Source: Bidens hawaiensis (lineage: Eukaryota > Streptophyta > Magnoliopsida > Asterales > Asteraceae). From it: a stretch of 64,000 bases of DNA. The stretch's first letter is position 1; each line of letters opens with the position of its first letter. The translations under genes were made by a program, and so were the position numbers. Shown here in pieces: positions 55,584-64,000 of the stretch. Location of the stretch: the NCBI GenBank assembly GCA_021521415.1, contig JAIQDT010000001.1, positions 7,006,001 to 7,070,000 on the forward strand, written 5' to 3'. A model generated the notes under the pieces. The model did not search any database. It was not told the DNA's origin and saw only the letters and a list, made by a program, of their open reading frames with translations.

Positions 55584-56867
55584 TTGTCAAAAATGGCTGG
55601 TATGTATGCATTAGCTTCTCAAAACATGTTGATGCAACAAATGTTACAACTGGATACCGAGATCGGTTCACATTCAAAATGTCCACGTTTGATGAAATTT
55701 AGCGATTTTGCTAAATGGGAACCTCGTTTTCATGCTCATCTAGGGTTAGTTCACCCTGATTGTTCATACTGTTTGGATGAGGTTTACACTGTTCCAATGA
55801 TTGGGGATGAGACTATTGGTTTTACACCTAAAGCTATCTCTCAATACTCCGTTGAAAAAAAGAAAGCATTAGAAATTGAGACCAAAGCTTATTCTACTCT
55901 TACTATGCCTTTACCTGAAAACATCTTTCACCAAGTAGGAAGTATTAAGATTTGTGCTTCTTTATTTCAACATATCCGTATGAGAAGTATGGGAAACACC
56001 GCTGAAAGCTAAAAGGTTATAGTCAAGTTTCAATATCGAAACTTTAACCTACTGAAGGGTGAAACTGTTGAAGAGATGACAACACGATTTAATCATTTGA
56101 TAGCCGAAATGGACAAGATGAAATTGGAGATATATGAATTTGACAAGATTGATACTATTAAAAGTGCTTTACCAAGTTCTTATTTAACTTTCCTTATGGT
56201 GTTGAAGGAGAATAATTATTTTAGTAATGAGGTTTTGACTGCATATGAATTTCTGCAAAAGATCGAGGCTCGAGAATATGATCTTAAATGTCAGAAGTCT
56301 TCGAAAGATAATCAAGATCCTACATTTTATGGTGGAAGCATGCCATTAAGTTCAACCATTTCACCTATCACTGCTTTTCTCACACAAACTGCAAGTAAAA
56401 ATGCAACAACTATCTATAGTGATCCACGTGCTTGTTTCTACACAGCTGGAAATTCTAGCTCTTCTGGAGGATCTGGGAGTTCATCATCATCAAATCAATT
56501 CTCATCACAACCAAGTGTAAACATGAGAGAAGTTGAACAAAATTTTGCTTTCTTATCTGCTTTCATGACTTCATATGAGAATTTGGTTAGTAGTAAAATT
56601 GCCACAAGTGATTTGACTGATGAAGATTATGATCAAATTGATCCGGATGTTTTGGAACTAATGGACCTAAAGTGGAACATGGCAATGATAGTCAGGAAAG
56701 TGAAAAAGTTCATGCAGAGAACGGGTAAAGATCTTCCTTCGTTGGACAAGAAATTGGGGTTTGATAAATTAAAGGTCAAGTTCTACAATTGTCAAGAGTT
56801 TGGTCACTTTGCCAAAGAATGTGATAAGCCTAAAAAGGAGTATACCGGTCCCAGAAAGCAAGATTAA
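55584..56867 (+). pseudogene. gag: Copia gag, one premature stop
   Basis: Reads as a Copia gag (UBN2-type): MLQLDTEIGSHSKCP..MKFSDFAKWEPRFHAHL, then EEMTTRFNHLIAEMDKM and LPSSYLTFLMVLKENN, a Ser-rich linker, and FYNCQEFGHFAKEC, a CX2CX4HX4C knuckle whose first Cys is Phe. A TAA at 56010-56012 interrupts an otherwise continuous frame. In a live element it would form the particle shell. The start could also be the ATG at 55593, which has the better context. Confidence 0.85.
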
Positions 56868-57048
56868 AACTCATCGGGAAATAGTGTTAATGATGCATGA
56901 AAGTCTTCTGGAGGTAAACCTTCGTCTTCTGGATCTCAAGCAATGTTATCCAACGTAGATGATGATGACTGGTCACAAAGGTAATTATGTGGTAACAATC
57001 AAGCAAATTTGGCAATGTTTGGATTTCCTGAGTACTTTCAAGATGTAA

Positions 57049-58276
57049 GTGGAAGTGAAATTTCTTCTGATGCTGATACTGAGTCTGTCTGATGAGTTAA
57101 GTGAAAAGCTTCCAACTACTTTCGCTTGCATGGCAAAGATCAGTGATTCAACCACGTCTGCTTGCATGGCTAAGCAAAATGAGGTTAGTAATTCTACTTC
57201 AAAATTATCATGTGTTGATTGTGAGACTAATAAGTCTAAGATAGATGCCTTGAAACTTCAAAATGATAATTTGCTAAAAGAGATTGTTTCGTTAAAAGAT
57301 ACTTATAGAGAATCCTTGACCTCTCAAATGAATTCAAGAGAGAAAATTGAGGCTTTAACTATAAGTAATCATGATCTTAAGGCTGAGTTGTCGGTGAAAA
57401 CCATCAATGATAAAAAATTTCAAGAAATCTTAAAACATAGATAAAAGATAACTAAGCTTGAAAATGAGGTTCTTGATTTAAAGAACAAATTAGGCAAATT
57501 CAGAAACTCTTCTTTTTTGCTAAATGAAATAATTGAAGTATCCGGTAAGCAAAAAGATTCAAAGAAAGGAATAGGTTTTGTTGAGATTCCACCACCTTTT
57601 CATAATGATTACAAACCAAGTCCTTTTGCTAGACAAGAAGAGGATGTGATTGTTAAAGAATCAGTGATTCCTGAAAAGACAAAACCAGTTAACCCTGAAA
57701 GTGTTAAAGCCCAATCTTCGATTCAGAAACTTCGTGTTCAAAGCAACAAAGTCTTTGTTGACAATATTGACAAAGTTATCATTGAGGATGTGTTCGAACC
57801 TGAAATCATACACAAGAACAAGAACATTCCAAGTTCTAATCACATACTTTGTGAACCTCATGAATTTTAGGAGGCTGTGTATGGTTCGCACACAACCAAG
57901 GTGAAACAAGATGCTCATGTTAATGTCAAACCAGTAAGGGCCAAGAAACCAGAAAAACACAAAATTTCTGAAGAGGATTTGTTGCGTTTTATAAATCCAC
58001 CTGTTTCCAAGCCATCTACTGGTAGAGTATTTTAGTTAAAGAGGATAGACACGATGTTCACTGAGAAAGACATTCCAATAAGTATCATTAAACCAGAACT
58101 TATTGAGAGTGTATTTCAAAATGAAACTTCCAAGATTCAAGATCTTGAACGTCGGTATGCTCAAGCTAAAACATTGGCTCCACCTGATCCATTGACTAAA
58201 GCAAAGCAAGTTTTAAAATAGGCTAAGAAAATTCAATTTGTGAAGTCAACTGGAACAGATACGTTGAAAAGTTTTT
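57049..58276 (+). pseudogene. Copia post-gag region, decayed
   Basis: In a different frame from gag, with stops at 57442, 57868, 58033 and about 58220. It has a coiled-coil stretch (KIDALKLQNDNLLKEIVSLKD) and a Lys/Pro-rich segment (FVEIPPPFHNDYKPSPF). This fits the region between gag and protease in large Copia polyproteins, but no enzyme motif is reached before the junction with element B. Confidence 0.6.
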
Positions 58277-58812
58277 TGTTAGAACCCCTTATTCGTATCA
58301 ATCCAGTAACGATAATAATAACAGATCTCAAATCTGTGTATAATCGATTAATACGTTTATATAGATCTAGCTCATAATTACCTTAGATTAAGTGTTGTGT
58401 ATGTTTATATATTATCAGTATATGCATATCAATTGTTTGTATAATATTAGATTGAAGATCGAGAGAGCGTTTGGACATGGTTTGGATAATTAACTCTCAA
58501 AAACTTAACTTAAGCGTGAACAATTTTCACGTATAAATAGAAGACGAACCTAGTTCGTTAACATCCCCTAACGAACTAGAGTTCGTTTCGTTACATACAC
58601 TTAAATAACGAAACACCCCCTGATTCGTTAACATCCCTAACGAATCAAGAGGGAATAAGCTTAAGTCTTAGTTTGCTAACATCCCCTAGCGAACTAGACC
58701 ATACATATAGCGAACTAGACAATAATTAAACTAATTATTACATTAAATATTAAACGAAAACATTAACGTTAATTACAAAGACTCAAGACGCAAAACCATC
58801 CACTAACAGACA
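58277..58812 (-). repeat. Copia element B 3' LTR
   Basis: Minus-strand LTR of 536 bp, TGTCTGTTAGTGG..GGGGTTCTAACA, preceded by the purine tract GACGAGGGGG (near 58813-58825), so it is a 3' LTR of an element lying to the right. It carries the three hairpins and a TATA-like CTATTTATAC. It lies in inverted orientation relative to the element A LTR. Confidence 0.82.
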
Positions 58813-58842
58813 CCCCCTCGTCTTGAGCTCTTTGTCTTTAAA

Positions 58843-60246
58843 TTACTTGAAGCGCTTGGACTGCCAGTCTCTGCAACTATGAATTCCATGCTCATGACAT
58901 ACACGAACAACTCGTTGGAATTGCATAGTCAGGTCGTAGTCTTCATGGCGCTCGAACAAAATCTGCTTCCTGTGGAGAACATCATTGTCTGTCTCTGATA
59001 AATTAACCAACCACATCGGGTCGATTATCTTGATGAGCTCAGTCTTCAGTCCTCTACCAAGAACAATGATGGCCTTGCCAGTACGATTGTCATAGTACCA
59101 GCGGTTGAATGATAGATACATATTTTGAGGCATCGTCTTCACAGGAACCTGTTTCATCGTCTTTGGCGGCTTCACCTTCAGGATAAGTTTCCTCTAGCCA
59201 GTCCTCGGATCAATCTCGTCAATACGCTTACGTCTTGGGACCTGGGGCTTGAAAAACTTGAAGCCATGATTGACCTCGAACTATAAGTGTTGATGAAACC
59301 ACTCAGCTGTTCGGTAACCCCCATGATTGATAAATGGACGTCTCGCGAGGGTACGAACATCCCACCGCGGCAAAGTAAGAACATCCATTATCGTCTCGTA
59401 GTACTGGATCCCTTTCTCCCATTTGATTATACATACTTTAAGCTCAGAATCATAAAGCCAGGAGACAATATCACCATGTACCTTGGAGACAGTCTTGAAG
59501 GAGGTTACTTGGTTTTCTTTAACCCATGCAGCAGCTGTGTCTTTACGTTCTTGATTAACAATCCAATACGCCTTGATAATCTTACCCGTTGCTTTAAATC
59601 TGAACCAACTTAGAATTTCTTCAACAGACGAATCATAAGGCGAGCCAGAATAAAAACCTTTACATTTGGACTTCTCTTCAAGATGGTCCTTTACTTCTTT
59701 AATTACCTCTTCATGGAATACCGGAGCACCTTGATCAACATTTGTGTGTTGATACAAGTTCGGATACTCCTCAGCAGTTACATCTTCCATCTCAATGTCC
59801 TCATCTTCATAAATAACATCCGTATTCATCTGAATAGACGGACCATCTTCTAAGCCGTCCTCATTCACCACTTCAACATCGGGTTCAGTTTCTAACACGG
59901 TTAATTGTTCGTCATTCAGCCCAAGCAGTATGGAAATCTGCTCCCGTGTCAGAGACCTATCCACAAACTCCCCAACCTCTATCTCATCCCTGTTCACCAC
60001 ACTTTTAACCACCCCCGATCCATCCACAAATATCACAGTATTAGTCGCAATCATCTCAATTGGCTTAGCAGCAGTTGGATCTTGATATATAATAATCTGT
60101 TTACCCGAGTCTTCACCGCCACTTGTACCAGCACCGGAAGATGAGCCGTGCGATTGTTTAGGCTCACCTCCTGCACCAGACTCGTCAGGATCTTGATCAT
60201 CGTTTTTGAGTTTCTTCAGGGGATCTTCTTTGCAAGTCAACTGCAA
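58843..60246 (-). pseudogene. Copia B extra ORF, C-terminal part (broken)
   Basis: Two open stretches (60246-59281 and 59175-58843) with a stop between. The first has a disordered acidic N-part and WIVNQERKDTAAAWVKEN..SKVHGDIVSWLYDSELK; the second ends just 30 bp before the LTR (NMYLSFNRWYYDNRTGKAI). It seems to continue the 60270-61901 ORF after a frame change. No enzyme domain recognised. Confidence 0.6.
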
Positions 60247-60269
60247 TATTAATTCTTCTTGTTCTCCAA

Positions 60270-61901
60270 CTACACCCCCTGAGACTCAACAATCGCTCGC
60301 AGCGCTTTAGTCTCCTTCTGACAAAATGAGATATAACTCATCATCCGTCTTTGATTCTCCATAAGACGGTCTTGATTCTGACGGTCAGCTGCCATCTGGT
60401 TTTCATAAAGATGTAGAAGATTCAGCAGCATCTCAGTCTGACGGTTTGATGGCAAATTGTACAAAGATGGATGAACAGGTTGTATCGGTCCTTGAGGCCG
60501 AGTGATTCTAATAAACGAGACATCACTTGGAGGAGGTGGAGTAGGAGGACGAGGAGGAGGAGGCCTCATCGATGGTGTTGAAGGTACAGTAGATAATGTA
60601 GCAGGAGGCCTTGGTATCTCAGATAATGCCATTTGAGGGATCAAACCAAGCCTTTCATGGGACACCAACGTTGTTGTTAATGTAATCATCGGAGTGCTAG
60701 TAGTAGGCGGCACTGCCGAGCGTTGAGGCGTTGATTGACGTGGTGGTGGAACACCAATAATTACCCCAGTCCCCGCTGAGACACGTCTTTTCTTCGATGG
60801 CTCACCAGTTGCCACCGCTTTCCCTTTCCTTTTCTGTTCTTGTTGAGCTGCAATGGTGGCAGCTAAAGCAGCATTGACTGCCTCTTGTTGCTCTTGAAAG
60901 GCAACATCACCATCATTACCATCATCATTTCCACCATCATCGTTCCCACCTTCTCCCCCTTCACGCTCGGAATCCGAATCGTCATGGATCCAGCGTTCAT
61001 TAGGAGGACATACATAATTAGGATTAGTTATATGGCCAATCATTCGTTTATCCCTTGGCCTCTCCTTTCTATAAGTTAACATTCGATGCACAGTGTCAGC
61101 TTTCATGTGTTCCATATGAAGTACATCGTTCACCAAAGTCTGATCAATAGCCAAATTAGGAATCAACTCTTGGATAATCAATTGCAAGAAACGAGGATAC
61201 ATCAAGAACTTCTTGGACTGAACAGTTTGCTGAACTTGTTCTTTCAAATGATAAAAGACTAGTTCCGAGAAGTTAAATGGCTTGTTCAGGATCAAAGCTA
61301 CAAAAGCTGATTGCAAACTGAGTCTACATTCATCAAACCCACCACGACGACCACTCATACAATGAATTAGAACATGTAGAAGATACTTGTATGGTGGACA
61401 TAATCCATTCTTATTCAACATAGATTTATCAATGTCGCCACCATAACGCACGCGTGTGAATAAACCTTTGAACAGCGTCCTGTCGAATTCACTAGGGTTG
61501 TCAATATTATCAGCAAAGTGAAGTACACGGCGAATAACCTCAACGTCAATTGTAATCGGAGTTTGATTGATTGTAGCTTGAATGTGGTTTTCTTCCTCAA
61601 CATACTCAGCTGTGTCCCAAAATTGCCTGATAATACTCAGATACACTTTAGGTCTAGCAGTTATAGCATAGTGTATCACTGAGCGTCTTAAGAAGGTTAA
61701 CATGTCCCCAAACACATCCAAATCTGCAACATCTTGATTCACGTAAGCACAGATATTATGTTTCTTGTCAAATGGTAATTATATAATGTCGTCTTGTTGT
61801 TCTTGTTATGGTGGTTGATCTTGTGGAGGTTGTTCTGGTGGTGGTTGCTCGTGTTGCCCTTGATCAGCCACTGGTGGTTCTTGATTTACTTAATCAGCCA
61901 T
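60270..61901 (-). pseudogene. Copia B extra ORF, N-terminal part
   Basis: A 490-residue open stretch (61742-60270) preceded in frame by an ATG at 61901 and a Gln/Pro-rich leader with several stops. The domain LRRSVIHYAITARPKVYLS, IIRQFWDTAEYVEEENHIQ, YKYLLHVLIHCMSGRRGG, LNKPFNFSELVFYHL matches an extra ORF I know from daisy-family Copia elements, where databases often mislabel it 'synaptobrevin, longin-like'. A Pro-rich region (RPPPPRPPTPPPP) follows. Position just before the 3' LTR implies expression separate from pol. Function unknown. Confidence 0.7.
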
Positions 61902-62906
61902 TTCAACTTAATATAAATTTAAATTTGTATAAGGAATGGAATTAATATATATATATAATCAACAAATTTATATAATGGATTTTATATAATCACTAATTAT
62001 ATAATATATTTATCATTTTGAAATAATTTGTTCATTATATAATGTCTTTTACAAATTTTATCTTTAAAATAATAATTAAATTAATATTGGAAATGTCATT
62101 CGTGTGAAAATCACTAGATTCGTTATCAGGTAAATAATTTAACGAAAGAGTCAGCGAATCAACTATACAAGTTAACAAACTGAAGGCTAGTTCGTTACAT
62201 ATTAGGCGAATCAAAAGGTGATTCGTTATGAACCAAATTTGCTGAGCTAGTTCGTGTAATTCCTTAACGAATTGGACACGTAACAGTTCCAATTCGCTAA
62301 GGAGAACGAATGGTCAATTAATTAGACTTAATCTTTGACCTGCATTGTCAAAGTCAAAATTAAGATGAACACAGATAGTCAACAATATGAACCCAGAATC
62401 AATTAGTCCATAACTATCGTTGAATAATCAAGACAATGAGCGTGTTGAACTCGGAAACACACTATTAAGCTCATGGTGATGAGATTGAGACTCAAAACCC
62501 AGAGATACTGAGGTTAACTGGAGCAAACAGCAACACGGAAACCATGAAAACATAATCAACCCGGCAAACTATAATCAAACGTCGATTAAAGTCCACCAAG
62601 GGTATCGGAATCGCATTCCGATTACATTGAAACATAAATAATCTATATTATCACAATGGTGCATAAACAAATCAGGGTTTAAGAACTCAGAAAACCCATA
62701 GACCACAAAAGTACATAATTCGTCTATCAAAGCACAATCATTTTTGACGAAAAACACATCACCGTGACCATCTATACCTAAGAAACACAAAGATATCCTT
62801 GAAATATTGAAATGTTAAAGTCGAAATTTCAGAGAAAATTTTGAATTGGGTGACTTTAGGGTGAAGGAAAAAGATGAACAGTGAAGGACTGTTCGTCTTT
62901 TTCTGT
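61902..62906 (-). other. Region upstream of Copia B extra ORF, no pol seen
   Basis: AT-rich; TTCGTTA-type motifs at 62100-62300. It holds one short ORF (62790-62575) with no domain. Pol would be expected to the right of this point but is not visible before the window ends. Confidence 0.4.
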
Positions 62907-62914
62907 CTTATATA
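62907..62914 (-). promoter_or_regulatory. Candidate internal TATA box of Copia B
   Basis: The minus strand reads GGCTATATAAGACAG, followed by a leader-like stretch with pyrimidine-rich tracts. It is about 1 kb upstream of the extra ORF ATG. Upstream of it is the motif cluster at 62940-63170. Confidence 0.45.
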
Positions 62915-62939
62915 GCCTAGCACGCTACCCGAGGTACAA

Positions 62940-63170
62940 TTTGTACGAATCAAGTAATTCGTTTGAATTAGAGATAACGAATTAGATAATTTGCTATTCT
63001 AATTCGTTACATTATTGTAGCGAATAAGACATAGGTCGTGTCATGATTCGTTAAATATGTATAACGAAATGGAGATGATTCGTTACAGAGTGCGGAAGCG
63101 AATTAGATGAGCGAACTAGAAATCGGTTCGCTAAAGGATCACCTAGTTCGTTATCCATATCTAATGAGGT
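62940..63170. promoter_or_regulatory. Cluster of about ten TTCGYTA/TARCGAA motifs
   Basis: Sites include GATAACGAATTAG, CTAATTCGTTAC, GATTCGTTAAA, AGCGAATTAG, GAGCGAACTAG, GGTTCGCTAAA and TAGTTCGTTAT. The arrangement on both strands is like the LTR hairpin arms but without perfect pairing. Confidence 0.5.
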
Positions 63171-64000
63171 AACTTTTACCGAATTAAACACTTTATTTAA
63201 TTTTAAATTAAATAATTAAATGAATTAAATAATGAATAAATCAAATTTTAACTTAAAAGCATTACCGAGAACCTTTTTTTATCTCGATAATTGAATACCC
63301 TAAAATACGTTTCACTTTTACGAAACATAACTTAAAAACATTAAATTAATATGTAAAAAGAAAAGAAGAAAATATTTTGGTATTTTGTAAAAATTAAAGA
63401 ATGTATTTACAAAGGAATATCCGAATCATTAAAAATAGACAATCTTTTTATGTTTTTCAATGATTTATCAAAAACAAAACATATTTTTGTATTTTTGTTG
63501 AGTTTGAGCAGAGAATCATATTGACCTAAATGCCTTTCCATCACAGTTTTATATTTCAGCGATATTATAACTGGCGTTAAGTCGGTCATTGATATTGTTG
63601 TCCACTTAAATCTTATAATAAACCTTCGAGCATTTTTGTGATATGATTTATGGTTCAATTAGTGCACAGAATATCAGAAACTATCAGCCCCTAATCTCGG
63701 TTCAAGCTTAATTTGATTTTTGCCAAATCACCCCAACTTGACTTAAACCATTATAATGTTGATCAAAATTTTAAACCTTTTGAATATTTGAGCAATGCAT
63801 CAAGTTTCCTTTACTGTGAGTGAGTATGCACGAGTCCATCTGTCGGCTTACATACATTGTATCCCCTGGGGTCTGTTTCTTATTGGTATTGAGACGCACG
63901 CAAGGGAGGAACAATTGTATGACTAACAACGGATTTTGATCAAGTCAATAATTTAGATTGTACAAAGTACAGCGGTGATCAAGTTTAATGACTTTGGGTT
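63171..64000. other. AT-rich end of window, no gene seen
   Basis: No recognisable gene or element end. The ORF at 63407-63658 (minus) has no domain. Confidence 0.4.

Larger units (their letters stand above)
54033..58276 (+). mobile_element. Copia-type element A, 5' part only
   Basis: It consists of a 528-bp 5' LTR, an initiator-Met-type primer site, a 1-kb leader and a decayed gag region, ending abruptly at the LTR of oppositely oriented element B. Pol is not present in the window. Several stops and at least one frameshift make it inactive. Confidence 0.8.

Overview
This 64-kb window is plant nuclear DNA, most likely from a daisy-family (Asteraceae) dicot. It is AT-rich intergenic sequence with two intron-containing housekeeping genes and dense, nested LTR retrotransposons and small DNA transposons. 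The dicot call rests on the gene structures. The Asteraceae call is an inference from an extra Copia ORF at 58.8-61.9 kb, whose 'RRSVIHYA..ARPKVYLSIIRQFWDTA' type of domain I know mainly from daisy-family Copia elements.

Layout. 0-1 kb: decayed Ty3/gypsy pol end and LTR. 1.97-7.53 kb (minus): complete six-exon ERD2-like (K/HDEL receptor family) gene, introns carrying a Helitron, a 140-bp tandem repeat and an old hAT element. 8.2-10.6 kb: SINEs and two non-autonomous hAT elements with target-site duplications (TSDs). 11.6-16.8 kb (minus): complete four-exon cytosolic neutral/alkaline invertase (GH100) gene with a likely 5'UTR intron. 18.63-31.07 kb: Tat-type Ty3/gypsy element (E1) with apparently identical 1036-bp LTRs, gag, pol and an antisense gene. 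31.4-33.8 kb: a MITE and a Pack-MULE-like element. 34.62-44.26 kb: related Tat element (E2), about 1% LTR divergence, with gag and antisense gene but almost no pol. 46-53 kb: Helitron-like, foldback, hAT and SINE sequences and LTR fragments. 54.0-61.9 kb: two Copia elements of one family in opposite orientation, both decayed; the minus one shows an extra ORF just before its 3' LTR.

The most notable structures are the following. (1) A spliced antisense gene inside both Tat elements: five exons, shared splice phases, open across all joins (903 and 908 codons), with its own TATA box and an upstream 97-bp tandem array (3 copies in E1, 6 in E2). (2) E2 as a pol-less derivative that keeps gag and the antisense gene. 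(3) In the Copia pair, three consecutive hairpins built on TTCGYTA/TARCGAA arms directly upstream of the LTR TATA box, with the same motif clustered upstream of a second TATA-like site at 62.9 kb.

The two cellular genes are unrelated in function (ER-Golgi retrieval receptor family; cytosolic sucrose hydrolysis); nothing suggests joint regulation. Everything was read by eye; splice sites, TSDs and repeat borders are predictions without alignment or transcript support.
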